A DNA stretch of 64,000 nt from Vibrio sp. B1FLJ16 (GCF_905175385.1 NZ_HG992750.1:1631418-1695417); one strand, 5' to 3'. Shown: positions 52,793 through 62,837, counted from the stretch's first letter. Translations and numbers: made by a program. The notes: generated from the sequence alone by a model not told the origin.

Positions 52793-53794
52793 TTAAAGCA
52801 CAGCTTTGCGACTCGGTAAGAACACTTCGCCCAACATACAGCGAACCGAGCCACCACCAATAGATTCAATGGTAGTCACATCAAAAGGTAATAACTTACC
52901 GTGCGTCGCCAACTGGTTTCTTTGCGCTGGTGAGAATGCATCGTAGGACGATTGAGACATCGCAATCACCTTGTCACCATTCACGGTTTCCAGTTGAAGA
53001 ATATTGCCGCAGAACTGGTTCATCTGTTCAATCGAAATTGAAATCACTTGTTTATCTTTTGCCAGTGATTTCATGACGAAGCGACGCTCAAACTCAGGGA
53101 TCACTTCATCACAGATAACGCAGAACTGCTCACCAATCGCCATCATTACGTTGGTATGATAAATCGGCGACCCAGATGGTAAACGAGTCTGGAAAGAGAT
53201 CACATGGTCGTAACCAATACGGTTTGCATAATCTTCCAGAACTAAGCGGTCACAACGCTGTGACAGTGCCGCGTAAACCGTCTTATTAAAGTGATCAAAA
53301 ATCATCACACCAGTACTTTCCAGATACGCTTGTTCGCTTACGTATTCCGTTAAACTGTCTTGCTGGTGTACTTCGCGGCCGGCTTTAGCTAATGCAGCTA
53401 CTAAGGCGTCTGGGCGAACTTCATTCTGGCGGTTTTCACAAGCCATCGGGAATGTATATAACGTTCCGTCACACGTCGTACTGAACCAGTTGTTCGGGAA
53501 CACTGCATCTGGTGTTGCAACGTCAGACAACGGGTAGTCAAACTCCACCACCTGAACGCCTTCCTGACGCAAAGTCGCTACCATCGAAGCAAATTCAGCC
53601 ATGGTTTTTTTCGATACGTCTTCTTGACTGAGCGACACCTGATTTTGAAACTCATTGTCTTTCGCAGTTTCTTCGTTAAAACGAAACTCTTTAGGTGGCA
53701 CCATCACTACGCAGTTTGCGGTATGGCGCAGAGCACTTTGTGTGCTTTCTTCGTTCCCATTAGCAAATTGGGGTACTGATTCGTGTAATAGCAT
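52793..53794 (-). CDS. ctlX: CtlX-type amidinotransferase-fold hydrolase
   Basis: Encodes 333 residues of the amidinotransferase/ADI fold: VMVPPKEFRFN, ATPDAVFPNNWFSTTCDGTL, SGSPIYHTNVMMAIG (catalytic His) and GGGSVRCMLGEVFLP (catalytic Cys). This is the citrulline-utilisation hydrolase type (CtlX). The start at 53794 is preferred to the ATG nine bases upstream because AAGGA gives normal spacing only to the second ATG. An arginine-related role is likely; the exact substrate is not certain. Confidence 0.85.
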   Translation of the reverse strand: MLLHESVPQFANGNEESTQSALRHTANCVVMVPPKEFRFNEETAKDNEFQNQVSLSQEDVSKKTMAEFASMVATLRQEGVQVVEFDYPLSDVATPDAVFPNNWFSTTCDGTLYTFPMACENRQNEVRPDALVAALAKAGREVHQQDSLTEYVSEQAYLESTGVMIFDHFNKTVYAALSQRCDRLVLEDYANRIGYDHVISFQTRLPSGSPIYHTNVMMAIGEQFCVICDEVIPEFERRFVMKSLAKDKQVISISIEQMNQFCGNILQLETVNGDKVIAMSQSSYDAFSPAQRNQLATHGKLLPFDVTTIESIGGGSVRCMLGEVFLPSRKAVL

Positions 53795-54496
53795 CCGATA
53801 CATTCCTTATCACTAGAATGAGGAGATTGTAAATACATTGTTAACCAAGATTTTACTGTTTTCACGATTATTTCATCCCCTCAAAAGGAACTTTTACTGC
53901 CAAATAGTAAATATACAGTAATAACTCTCCCCACCTTATCGGCTTGAAATTTTATGTGAAGCCGATTATGAATCCAAAAAATCCGTGTTATGTCTTCAAA
54001 TTATAGTCAATTTTACTGAGTTAGCTTTAACAAATAGACAGTTCATCATTTATCGGGCTTTAACCTCCTTAAATTGCCTTTATATAAATCTCAATAAAAA
54101 ACCCAAAAACGTGAATATAAATTCAGCAATTTCACAAAGTATATGCGGATAATTTCAGCGAGATGCACTCGCTTCCTTCTGAGTACTAAAGTCAGGTTAT
54201 AACCTGATGCCCAGTAGACTGGCTGAGCTCTTAGTAGCTCTAATCCAGAGAAAGACGGAAGAATACGAATCAATTCTCATATGTGGGACAGTTATATGGG
54301 ATAAAGATCACGCTTACTCTGTTAGTATCGCACCTCGTTGCGTATCTAACATTGACAGATCCATTGGCTTAATTCATTTATCCAGTCACTTCTTGATAAG
54401 CAACTATACTTAACAAACAGTTGTTCTAGGGTCTTAAAAGCCCAATAGCTGTAACTGGAGCCGAGTATCTAAAACTAGCAATAAGGTGGTTAGCTT
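53795..54496. other. intergenic, no supported gene
   Basis: About 700 bp, A/T-rich on the left. A 68-codon frame at 54207-54413 has no ribosome binding site and no recognisable motif, so it is not called. Promoters of ctlX and of the small zinc-ribbon gene should lie here. Confidence 0.5.
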
Positions 54497-54616
54497 ATGT
54501 GTAGTAAATGTGGTTCAATGCAGATCGTACAAGTTAAACCGAGTTGGACTGATAAGCTATTTGGCTTCTCAGAGAAGTGGAAATGCCAACTTTGTAGTAA
54601 GATCTTCCGCATCTAA
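54497..54616 (+). CDS. 39-residue zinc-ribbon microprotein
   Basis: A small open frame with MCSKCGSMQIVQVKP at the start and WKCQLCSKIFRI at the end: CxxC (residues 2-5) and CxxC (residues 30-33), a minimal zinc ribbon. AAGGTGG lies 7 bases before the ATG, and a good terminator follows 40 bp after the stop. No family known to me. Too short for usual gene callers. Confidence 0.7.
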   Translation: MCSKCGSMQIVQVKPSWTDKLFGFSEKWKCQLCSKIFRI

Positions 54617-54656
54617 AAAATAAAAAATACTCTTAGTTTTCTAAGAAAAAGCAGTG

Positions 54657-54682
54657 ACCCGACACTAACTAGTCGGGTTTTA
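54657..54682 (+). terminator. terminator after the zinc-ribbon microprotein
   Basis: ACCCGAC/GTCGGGT stem with an 8-nt loop followed by TTTATTTT. Confidence 0.8.
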
Positions 54683-54740
54683 TTTTGCCTTCTCCCCACC
54701 AACTCCTCAGACCAAGCCCCTCGCCCGTAGAGAAGTCGTT

Positions 54741-54777
54741 CTCGCTGAACCTAGTATATTGAGGTTATTTAGGTATA
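54741..54777 (-). repeat. truncated copy of the 2802 repeat family
   Basis: On the minus strand, TATACCTAAATAACCTCAA followed 10 bases later by GGTTCAGCGAGAA, both present in the same order in the left part of the 2802-3081 element. Only this end remains. Confidence 0.6.
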
Positions 54778-54826
54778 AAATCAGCCCCACTAAATTCACT
54801 GTTAAAGTCATACATTACTGATCATT

Positions 54827-55534
54827 ATGAACAAAAGTTTGTTAACGAATGTCCTCGCTGTGGTATTGATGGGCGCTGGCCATCATCTTGACAACGACTA
54901 TCTTTGGTTTGCAGGTTTATTCGCATTTTCTGGTGCTATTACCAACTGGCTTGCCATCCATATGCTGTTTGAAAAGGTGCCTGGACTGTACGGCTCTGGT
55001 GTCATTCCGGCTCGATTTGAAGAATTTAAACTGGCAATCAAAAATCTAATGATGGAGCAGTTTTTTACTGCCGCGAATATTGACCGCTTTTTGAATAAAG
55101 AGATGACAAGTGGCGGTAGCATCAACCTCCAGCCTGTGATCGATAAAGTTGACTTCAATCCTGCTTTTGATTCTTTAGTTGAGGTAATCGAAGGATCTCA
55201 GTTTGGAGGCATGCTGGCGATGTTTGGCGGTGCAGAAGCACTCCAACCGATGAAGCAACCTTTTGTTGAGAAGATGCAGCAATCTTTAGTTGAACTCAGC
55301 CAAAGCGACTCAGTGAAAGAAGCACTGAAAGAGCAATTTGAGTCACCAGCCATGATGGATGAAATCAAACAAAATATCGAAGGCATCATTGATCAACGCC
55401 TTAGCGAACTCACACCAGCACTGGTCAAAGAAATGGTCCAAAAAATGATCAAAGAGCACTTAGGCTGGCTAGTAGTCTGGGGCGGTGTATTTGGTGGCTT
55501 GATTGGGGTTCTGACCACATTAATCAGTGGCTAA
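54827..55534 (+). CDS. DUF445 membrane protein
   Basis: Encodes 235 residues of the DUF445 family: N-terminal membrane helix, then GAITNWLAIHMLFEKVPGLYG (the family motif), GSGVIPARFEEFKLAIKNLM, a helical cytoplasmic or periplasmic region, and a C-terminal helix LGWLVVWGGVFGGLIGVLTT. Function unknown. Convergent with the Lrp-family gene across a terminator. Confidence 0.85.
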   Translation: MNKSLLTNVLAVVLMGAGHHLDNDYLWFAGLFAFSGAITNWLAIHMLFEKVPGLYGSGVIPARFEEFKLAIKNLMMEQFFTAANIDRFLNKEMTSGGSINLQPVIDKVDFNPAFDSLVEVIEGSQFGGMLAMFGGAEALQPMKQPFVEKMQQSLVELSQSDSVKEALKEQFESPAMMDEIKQNIEGIIDQRLSELTPALVKEMVQKMIKEHLGWLVVWGGVFGGLIGVLTTLISG

Positions 55535-55560
55535 TAGACTGGTATTCTGAACAATTCTAA

Positions 55561-55584
55561 AAAGGAGCAGCTTGCTCCTTTTTT
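55561..55584. terminator. bidirectional terminator, DUF445/Lrp
   Basis: AAAGGAGCA/TGCTCCTTT with a 3-nt loop, A-run on the left and T-run on the right. Confidence 0.9.
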
Positions 55585-55608
55585 GATCTCTATAGCATGG
55601 ATGTGTCT

Positions 55609-56085
55609 CTAGCCGAGCAATTCGGGATTCACGCCAAATCCGGTTTTATGCTCTTCAATCACCACTTCACTGCGCGTCTGAATCACACCTGGTAGCGTAC
55701 CAAGTTTACTCGACATAAATTCCTGATAGGCTTTCATACTTTTGACACGGACTTTAATCATGGTATCGAAATCCCCGGAAAGTGAATAACACTCTTCAAT
55801 TTCCGGCATTAAAGCCACCGCTTTAGCAAACTTCTCAAAAATCGAGAAGCTGGTTTGATCAAGACGGATATGAATGAACACCTGAACGTCCAGACCTAAT
55901 TTTTCTGCATTGAGTTCGGCGTGATAACCATTGATATAACCTTCCTTCTCTAACCTTTTAACCCGGTCAGAACAAGGAGAAGTGGTCAAGTTTATCAGCT
56001 TTGCAAGTTCAACAACTGGAATGCGCCCTCGCGCATGAAGCACTCTCAAAATATGTAAGTCAATTCTGTCCAATTGATAACTCAT
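55609..56085 (-). CDS. Lrp/AsnC-family regulator
   Basis: Encodes 158 residues: HTH LDRIDLHILRVLHARGRIPV followed by VELAKLINLTTSPCSDRVKR, then the RAM ligand domain (CYSLSGDFDTMIKVRVKSM). It is smaller than global Lrp in sequence similarity and is a local paralogue. The target is not shown. An amino-acid link is likely for the family, and both ctlX and the put operon are near. Confidence 0.87.
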   Translation of the reverse strand: MSYQLDRIDLHILRVLHARGRIPVVELAKLINLTTSPCSDRVKRLEKEGYINGYHAELNAEKLGLDVQVFIHIRLDQTSFSIFEKFAKAVALMPEIEECYSLSGDFDTMIKVRVKSMKAYQEFMSSKLGTLPGVIQTRSEVVIEEHKTGFGVNPELLG

Positions 56086-56551
56086 TAACCTGTCCTAGTT
56101 ACAACTTATGGGGCTTAACAGTAATCGCTCAAACTGGATTTGCAAACCGGCAAATGAACAAAGTATGAAATCTGCTTTGTTTTCGTATTGGCTCAGCACA
56201 AAAAGCGGACACTACAACTATGTCAACCGGTGCCAACAACGTAAATTAAGAAAGAGAATGACAGAGAATGGACTGACTTAAACGCGCAGACAAAAGAAGT
56301 TAGCCAGACGTAATCAACAGGAAAGTCTGTAAAGCGAGATACAGGTAATTTAGAGATGAATTGCTAGTGGTGCTAATCAAGAAAAAATTGAACACAGTAG
56401 AAACGTATTCATTGTCCTTAAAAGATGAAAAATACAACGCCATTACTGAGGGACAGTATTGCTATAAGGAATAAACTTTAAGCAAATCTAGCTGGTCCAT
56501 GAGCCATTATTTCACGTTCTGAACGGCCCTCAGTATCAGCATCAGTCAACA
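56086..56551. other. intergenic, no gene seen
   Basis: About 465 bp, A/T-rich, between two minus-strand genes. No repeat, RNA gene or open frame with a ribosome binding site was found. Confidence 0.45.
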
Positions 56552-56800
56552 TTACACCATTGCTGATGTTTGTCTTGTCGGGTGCGCTATGACTTCGCCA
56601 ATAGCACGATGATTGCAACAACGGCAGTAATACTGTGGCTCCATTTCATAATAGTGCTGACCCGAAACAAACTTCACCATCAGTTGGGTAAAGATCAGTA
56701 CTTTCCCTGAAAAAGTTTCGTCTGGTTGCGCATCACAACGTCTCATGATCACTTTGTGTTGAGTCGATTTTCTGCAAGCTGCGCAGTATATTTGTGGCAT
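56552..56800 (-). CDS. small zinc-ribbon protein
   Basis: Encodes 82 residues with CAACRKSTQHKVIMRRCD at the start and YYCRCCNHRAIGEV near the end: two CxxC pairs about 55 residues apart, a zinc ribbon with a beta-strand insert. Function unknown. Soluble. Confidence 0.65.
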   Translation of the reverse strand: MPQIYCAACRKSTQHKVIMRRCDAQPDETFSGKVLIFTQLMVKFVSGQHYYEMEPQYYCRCCNHRAIGEVIAHPTRQTSAMV

Positions 56801-57289
56801 TTCATGGTCTCCTGTCTATCTTTGCGGTTATTGTCATTGACATATTTTGTTCAAAATAATTCCATGTTAAAAAACACAGTTGCCTATTTTGCGTACTATC
56901 TTCAAAAATTAGGCTCTATGCGTTAAAAAACTGGGGTATGGATCAGACATCAATTTATGTTCCACTTCTATAAGAACAATCGTCAATCAGTGTAAGAATA
57001 CGGCGTAAGACAAATAAGCCTTTGTTAGGAAGGACTATTTCATCATTAAAGACATACATTAACTGTCACTGAATTGTTAGTTTTTAGTGTTTTAAATGAA
57101 CAAATTACAGAGTTTTTCAGATATTTAGCCCGTACTGCCTGTTCAATAGAATCGAGCCTACATGACATGCATGCCTTACAAGTAAACAAAGTAAAGAAGC
57201 GGTCTCGATAAAATCGAAACTCCCCTAATACTGAGTAAAACGGATACGTACTGATACTAGTAGTTAAATGGAAGGGTCAGATAAAAATA
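56801..57289. other. intergenic, no gene seen
   Basis: About 490 bp with no open frame worth calling; mostly A/T-rich. It ends at the put operon terminator. Confidence 0.45.
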
Positions 57290-57312
57290 AAGCCCGCTTT
57301 AAAAGCGGGCTT
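57290..57312 (-). terminator. terminator after the put operon
   Basis: AAGCCCGCTTT/AAAGCGGGCTT, 11-bp stem, with T-rich sequence following on the minus strand. Confidence 0.85.
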
Positions 57313-57337
57313 CAGTCATTTTAGTTATCGAGATTTA

Positions 57338-58831
57338 TTAGTCTAAACTAACTAACTTTTGCTTGTATGACTTGTGTTGCTCCAGTACGTCGTGCGCAGC
57401 ACCGCCAGTCATCTTACTTACAACAACGATAGCGAGTGTTGAGAAGATGATTCCCGGAACAATCTCGTAAACATCAAACCAACCGCCTGACAGCTGTTTC
57501 CATACAACGATTGTGATACCACCGATAAGGATACCCGCTAATGCGCCGTTACGGTTCATACCGCTCCAGTAAAGGCTAAGAACAACCGCTGGACCAAATG
57601 CCGCACCGAAACCAGCCCACGCGTAAGAAACCAGGCCTAATACTGAGCTGTCTGGCGTCATCGCAAGGAATAGCGCGAGTAGAGAAATTACGATTACACC
57701 GATACGGCCAATCATTACGATCTCTTCTGAAGACGCGCTTGGCTTAAATACCTGCTTGTAGAAGTCTTCTGCTAATGCTGAAGAAGAAACAAGAAGCTGA
57801 GAGTCCGCTGTACTCATTACCGCAGCCAGAATCGCTGCCAGTAGGATACCTGCGATCACTGGGTGGAATACAGTGTTCACTAGTAGCATGAAGATCTTCT
57901 CACCATCTTCCAGTTGCGTACCCGGATGACCGGTTACCCATACCAGACCAACAAGACCTACCAGCATTGCACCTGCCATAGACAGCGCAGTCCAACTAAC
58001 AGCAATACGACGAGCAGTCGTTAGATCTTTGTTTGAGCGAGAAGCTTTAAAACGAGCCAGAATGTGCGGCTGACCGAAGTAGCCCAGACCCCAAGCAGCT
58101 AGTGAGATAATCGCGATAGCGGATAGTGGCTCGCCTTTCACGTCATTCCAAAGCGTTAGCAGTTCTGGGTTAATGCTGTGCATGTCTGAAGAAAGCTGGC
58201 CAAAACCACCTTCCATTACCGCGACAGGAACAATCATCAGAGCTGCTGCCATCAGTAATCCTTGTACTAAGTCAGTCCAGGATACCGCAAGGAAGCCACC
58301 AAACAACGTGTAAGAAACCACACACACTGTACCAATGATTACTGCGTACGTGTAATCAAGGCCGAATACTGTTTCAAACAGTTTGCCCCCTGCTACCAAG
58401 CCCGAGCTGGTGTAGAAAAGGAAGAAAAGAAGAATGAAAAACGCAGAGATAGTCTGAATCAGTTTTGAAGTATCGTTAAATCGACGTGACAGGAACTCTG
58501 GCAACGTTAGTGCATCTGTCTGGATGCTGTAAGTACGCAGGCGTTTTGCACTGATTAACCAGTTCGCCCATGTACCAATAAGCAGACCACCAGCCAGCCA
58601 AAGTGCCTCCATACCCGCAGCGTACGCGTAACCCGGCAGACCAAGCAGCAACCAGCCACTCATATCTGACGCACCTGCCGATAACGCAGCAGGCCACGGA
58701 CCTAAGCTACGGCCGCCCAGGAAGTAGTCAGATGAGTTGGAAGTCCGTTTATACGCGATAACGCCAATGGCAACCATAATTAATAAATACGCCACAAATG
58801 TGGACGTGATAGCAAAGCTATTTTCTATCAT
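57338..58831 (-). CDS. putP: Na+/proline symporter PutP
   Basis: Encodes 497 residues of the sodium:solute symporter family, about 13 membrane helices: FVAYLLIMVAIGVIAYKRTS, SDYFLGGRSLGPWPAALSAG, ASDMSGWLLLGLPGYAYAAG, AWGLGYFGQPHILARFKASR and ILAAVMSTADSQLLVSSSAL (sodium-site Ser/Thr). The start at 58831 follows GAGGA; an upstream in-frame ATG lacks one. It imports proline for PutA. Confidence 0.93.
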   Translation of the reverse strand: MIENSFAITSTFVAYLLIMVAIGVIAYKRTSNSSDYFLGGRSLGPWPAALSAGASDMSGWLLLGLPGYAYAAGMEALWLAGGLLIGTWANWLISAKRLRTYSIQTDALTLPEFLSRRFNDTSKLIQTISAFFILLFFLFYTSSGLVAGGKLFETVFGLDYTYAVIIGTVCVVSYTLFGGFLAVSWTDLVQGLLMAAALMIVPVAVMEGGFGQLSSDMHSINPELLTLWNDVKGEPLSAIAIISLAAWGLGYFGQPHILARFKASRSNKDLTTARRIAVSWTALSMAGAMLVGLVGLVWVTGHPGTQLEDGEKIFMLLVNTVFHPVIAGILLAAILAAVMSTADSQLLVSSSALAEDFYKQVFKPSASSEEIVMIGRIGVIVISLLALFLAMTPDSSVLGLVSYAWAGFGAAFGPAVVLSLYWSGMNRNGALAGILIGGITIVVWKQLSGGWFDVYEIVPGIIFSTLAIVVVSKMTGGAAHDVLEQHKSYKQKLVSLD

Positions 58832-58964
58832 TTGATAGTCCTCGTTATAATAATTTCCTTCCTTGTCTCCTTTAACATTTTGCTGTCTCAGCAATGCGTT
58901 AAAGCAAGAGACACCAATCTGGATAAGCCCTCTGGCTTAATCCAGACTGATATCACAAGTCAGG

Positions 58965-59672
58965 TTAGTGAGCCTCGTTCCCCAACTCCAGAAGAGTTGC
59001 GTTACCACCCACCGCAGTAATATTTATCGTTCGAGTACGTTCAGTTATAAAACGTAACGACAGATGAGGATCATGAGCCAGTTTTGGTGACTCTAAATCC
59101 GTTTCAGAGACTAGGCCGACGATGGCACCATCGCGCTTAGCCAGTTGAAGATTGAGCGCATGCTCAACCTGAGAATGCCCAACATAACCCACACTACGTA
59201 CATCGCTATCAAGTAACTGAGCTGACGCATCGTACGCAACAACCTGGACTAAGTTAGATGGGAAGTTAGTTGACGACACAGCTTGCGTAACCAGCTGGTT
59301 AAGCTCTGCATTGTCGCTACAAATCACAACGCTGTTACCTGCAATTAAGGCACAGGTGATCATTGCAAAAGTACTGTATAACGCATTTGCGGAGTTTTCA
59401 GTGTTGTTCTCACAAACCACCAAAGCAACACCGCGACCGGCAGCATACAGCTCGTTAGTCTCACCCGTAGGCCCTACTAACTGATGAGTTTCTGCAAGAA
59501 GTGTGGACGCCTGTTGCAGATGGTAAGAAACCACTTTAGCAACGACGGCGTTTTGTCCTTCAAGTGCAGATTTAAATGCCAGAACGTGCTCGCATTTGTA
59601 ATCAAAATCGGTCAGATTCCACTGTTCCCACGCAGAAAATGCATCTTTAAAATATGTGATCTGATGAACCAT
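58965..59672 (-). CDS. stand-alone PutA C-terminal (ALDH-superfamily lid) domain
   Basis: Encodes 235 residues that match the C-terminal domain found fused to long PutA proteins: GPTGETNELYAAGRGVALVV, then LQLAKRDGAIVGL, and the end RTRTINITAVGGNATLLELG, which parallels the last residues of E. coli PutA (GPTGE..N; QREGAIV; AAAGGNASL). No catalytic Cys or Glu of aldehyde dehydrogenase is present. It lies 11 bp after putA in the same operon. It may act in trans to cap the substrate channel; that is inference. Confidence 0.8.
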   Translation of the reverse strand: MVHQITYFKDAFSAWEQWNLTDFDYKCEHVLAFKSALEGQNAVVAKVVSYHLQQASTLLAETHQLVGPTGETNELYAAGRGVALVVCENNTENSANALYSTFAMITCALIAGNSVVICSDNAELNQLVTQAVSSTNFPSNLVQVVAYDASAQLLDSDVRSVGYVGHSQVEHALNLQLAKRDGAIVGLVSETDLESPKLAHDPHLSLRFITERTRTINITAVGGNATLLELGNEAH

Positions 59673-59683
59673 AATGCGACTCC

Positions 59684-62600
59684 TTATGCGTTTTCTGCTT
59701 GAGCAAGAAGTTGTTGAGTAAAGCGGTACAGGTAGTGCGGACCACCAGCCTTCGGACCGGTACCAGACAGACCCTGACCACCAAATGGCTGAACGCCCAC
59801 TACAGCACCAACTTGATCTCGGTTGATGTAGCAGTTACCTACACGTGCGTGTTTTTCAATCCAGCGGTAAGTGGTTTCATTACGGCTGTGGATACCCATA
59901 GTCAGACCAAAACCAGTTTGGTTGATCTGCTCAACAACGTTTGGCAGTTCAGACGCTTTAAAGCGAACGATGTGAAGAATCGGACCAAATTGCTCTTCTT
60001 TAAGCACGTCAATACCAGAGATTTCGAACGCACTTGGTGATACAAAATCGCCGTTCTGACACGCTTCATCCAGCTGCAACTCAGCAACTTTAGTTTGTGT
60101 CTTATTCATGTGCTCTAGGTGAGCCAGAAGTTTTTGCTTCGCATTTTGGTCGATAACAGGACCAACATCCGTTTTATGCAGGTATGGCAAACCGACATGC
60201 AGCTCTTTCATCGCACCCTTGATAAGTGTGATAATGCGATCTGCGACATCTTCCTGCACGAACAACACCCGCAGCGCAGAACAACGTTGACCAGCAGAAG
60301 CAAACGCAGAGCGGATAACATCACGTACTACCTGCTCTGGTAGTGCCGTACTGTCGACGATCATCGCGTTTTGGCCGCCAGTTTCAGCGATAAACGGTAC
60401 TGGCTTAGCAGAACGCTCTGCCAGTGTCACATTGATACGCTGCGCCGTTGCCGTAGAACCAGTAAATGCCACACCAGCGATTGCATCGTGAGAAGTCAGT
60501 GCATGACCAATTTCACTACCGCGACCAGGAAGCAGCTGGATGACGCCGGCAGGGAAGCCAGCTTGTAGCATAAGTTCAATCGCACGAGCAGCAATTAAGC
60601 TGGTTTGCTCTGCCGGTTTCGCAACTACAGTGTTACCTGCAACCAGTGCCGCCGTTACCTGACCAAGGAAAATTGCCAGAGGGAAGTTCCAAGGGCTGAT
60701 ACATACAAACGCACCCAGACCTTCACGGCTCGAAATGCGTTTCACACCATCAAAACCTTCCAGTTCAAATGGTTGCAAGTTCTGCGCTTGTTTTGCGTAG
60801 TAACGACAGAAATCTACCGCTTCACGAACTTCATCAATGCTGTCGTGAATCGTCTTACCCGCTTCTTGGTGACAGATAGCCACCAGCTCCGCCAGGTTCT
60901 GCTCCATTAAGTCAGCAAGTGCTTCTAAGCACTTCGCTTTCTGCTCAATCGCGGTACCTTTCCATTCAGGGAAAGCACTTTGCGCGGCTTGAATTGCTGC
61001 GGAAACATGATCAAGAGTAGCGAAAGCAACTTTACCAACTTCAATACGACGATCGTAAGGCGCTGTAACGATCTCGGCTGCGTTCTCCTTGATCATGCTT
61101 TCGGCAAATGACTCGCCGTTGATCACAGGACCCGCAGTCCATTGATTTGTCAGGAAGCTTTCAACCTGGCTCTCAAATGGTTTTGCTTCACTGTCGATAT
61201 CAATGTTAACGCCGTAAGAGTTTTTACGCTCTGGGAAAATACCCGTTGGCAATGGAATCTTGTCGTTGTGCAAAGTATCAAAAGCAGTCAGCACATCCAC
61301 TGGGTGGTGCGTTAGCTCATAGATAGGGCAACGAGCATCAACCAGACGGTGTACAAACGAACTATTCGCGCCGTTTTCAAGCAGACGACGAACCAGGTAT
61401 GGGAGCAGATCCGCATGGCTACCAACCGGCGCGTAGATACGCACTGGCTGACCGTATTTGGTCATCACGTGGTTGTACAGTGAATCGCCCATGCCGTGCA
61501 GGCGTTGGAACTCGTAATCTTTGTGCTGTGCCATAACAGCAATCGCCGTCACAGTGTGCGCATTGTGACTTGCGAATTGAGGGAAGATATTGCCACGAAC
61601 GCTTTCACTCAACAGGAATCGAGCACAAGCTAGGTAAGCAACATCTGTCGCTTCTTTGCGGGTATATACAGGGTAGTTTTCGTATCCTGCTTGCTGAGAC
61701 CATTTGATTTCACTATCCCAGTAAGCCCCTTTAACCAGACGCAGTGGGATAAGATCGCCTTGCTCTTTTGCCAGGGCATTCAACCACACAAGCACTGGCA
61801 ACGCGCGTTTCGAATAGGCTTGTACTACAAGACCAAATTTACCCCAGCCTTTAACCATATCGCTGCGGTAAATCTTTTCGAACAGCTTAAGAGACAGTTC
61901 AAGACGGTCAGCCTCTTCCGCATCAACAGTGATGGCAACGTCGACTTCAATCGCACGTTTTAGCAGTTGCATCAGCGTGTCATAAAGCTCAGTCATCACA
62001 CGCTCTTCATTCGCCACTTCGTAACGAGGGTGCAATGCCGATAACTTAATCGAGACAGAAGGAGCTGGGCTGGTCTCGCTACCGTAAGTCTCTCGACCTA
62101 CAGCTTCGATCGCCATCAGATAATCTTTGAAGTATTTGTTTGCATCCGCCGTAGTCAGCGCTGCTTCACCTAGCATGTCAAATGAGTAAGTAAAGCCTTT
62201 GTCGCGCATTGGACGACCATTTTTTTGCGCTTCTTCAATCGTGCGGCCACGAACAAACTGGTGACCCATGATCTTCATCGCCTGATACATGGCTTTACGG
62301 ATCACTGGTTCAGAGAATTTGTTTACCAGACGGTTAACAGCCTGACTCGGGCTCTGGGTGCCTTTTTCGCCAAGACCAATCACTTTACCCGTTAGCATCA
62401 AACCCCATGTTGAGGCATTCACGAATACAGAATCAGAGTTCTTCAGGTGAGATTTCCAGTCCGCAACACTCAGCTTATCTTTGATCAAGGCATCAGCTGT
62501 TGCTGAATCAGGGATACGCATCAGTGCTTCAGCAAGACACATCAGCAGGATACCTTCTTGCGTATCTAAGCTGTATTCCAGCAGCAGTGCATCAATCATC

Positions 62601-62815
62601 TGAATTGACTTCTTATCGGAGCGGATAGCTTCAATAAGTTGGGTCGTTTGGATAGTGATCGCCGATTTTTCTTCCTCTGTCGGCGTCGCTAGCGGCAACA
62701 GTTGCTCTAGCCATTGAGACTCGTCCACCATATACAATGGCGAGATCAGTGACCACAACTTATCAAGCGGCTGCTCGACAAATTCCGGTGTCAACACGTT
62801 CGTAGCTGTAAACAT
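59684..62815 (-). CDS. putA: bifunctional proline dehydrogenase/P5C dehydrogenase PutA
   Basis: Encodes 1043 residues. The N-terminal helical and PRODH barrel regions include ASTWGLMLTGKVIGLGE, RLVKGAYWDSEIKWSQ and GSHADLLPYLVRRLLENGAN. The ALDH half from about residue 560 has CISPWNFPLAIFLGQVTAAL, FTGSTATAQRIN, PFIAETGGQNAMIV (Glu), AGQRCSALRVLFVQ (Cys) and QPFGGQGLSGTGPKAGG. It has no N-terminal ribbon-helix-helix DNA-binding domain, so it is not self-regulating like E. coli PutA, and it lacks the fused C-terminal lid domain, which is a separate gene just downstream. Confidence 0.95.
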   Translation of the reverse strand: MFTATNVLTPEFVEQPLDKLWSLISPLYMVDESQWLEQLLPLATPTEEEKSAITIQTTQLIEAIRSDKKSIQMIDALLLEYSLDTQEGILLMCLAEALMRIPDSATADALIKDKLSVADWKSHLKNSDSVFVNASTWGLMLTGKVIGLGEKGTQSPSQAVNRLVNKFSEPVIRKAMYQAMKIMGHQFVRGRTIEEAQKNGRPMRDKGFTYSFDMLGEAALTTADANKYFKDYLMAIEAVGRETYGSETSPAPSVSIKLSALHPRYEVANEERVMTELYDTLMQLLKRAIEVDVAITVDAEEADRLELSLKLFEKIYRSDMVKGWGKFGLVVQAYSKRALPVLVWLNALAKEQGDLIPLRLVKGAYWDSEIKWSQQAGYENYPVYTRKEATDVAYLACARFLLSESVRGNIFPQFASHNAHTVTAIAVMAQHKDYEFQRLHGMGDSLYNHVMTKYGQPVRIYAPVGSHADLLPYLVRRLLENGANSSFVHRLVDARCPIYELTHHPVDVLTAFDTLHNDKIPLPTGIFPERKNSYGVNIDIDSEAKPFESQVESFLTNQWTAGPVINGESFAESMIKENAAEIVTAPYDRRIEVGKVAFATLDHVSAAIQAAQSAFPEWKGTAIEQKAKCLEALADLMEQNLAELVAICHQEAGKTIHDSIDEVREAVDFCRYYAKQAQNLQPFELEGFDGVKRISSREGLGAFVCISPWNFPLAIFLGQVTAALVAGNTVVAKPAEQTSLIAARAIELMLQAGFPAGVIQLLPGRGSEIGHALTSHDAIAGVAFTGSTATAQRINVTLAERSAKPVPFIAETGGQNAMIVDSTALPEQVVRDVIRSAFASAGQRCSALRVLFVQEDVADRIITLIKGAMKELHVGLPYLHKTDVGPVIDQNAKQKLLAHLEHMNKTQTKVAELQLDEACQNGDFVSPSAFEISGIDVLKEEQFGPILHIVRFKASELPNVVEQINQTGFGLTMGIHSRNETTYRWIEKHARVGNCYINRDQVGAVVGVQPFGGQGLSGTGPKAGGPHYLYRFTQQLLAQAENA

Positions 62816-62837
62816 GTGTGTTCCTCAATCTCACTCC

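Noticed and set aside
54207..54413. 68-residue reading frame
   Set aside because: No ribosome binding site, no motif, and low-complexity surroundings. Could be real but cannot be supported.
58965..59672. Considered as a truncated aldehyde dehydrogenase pseudogene
   Set aside because: It has no catalytic residues by design and aligns in order with the C-terminal domain of long PutA; the frame is intact and in the operon.
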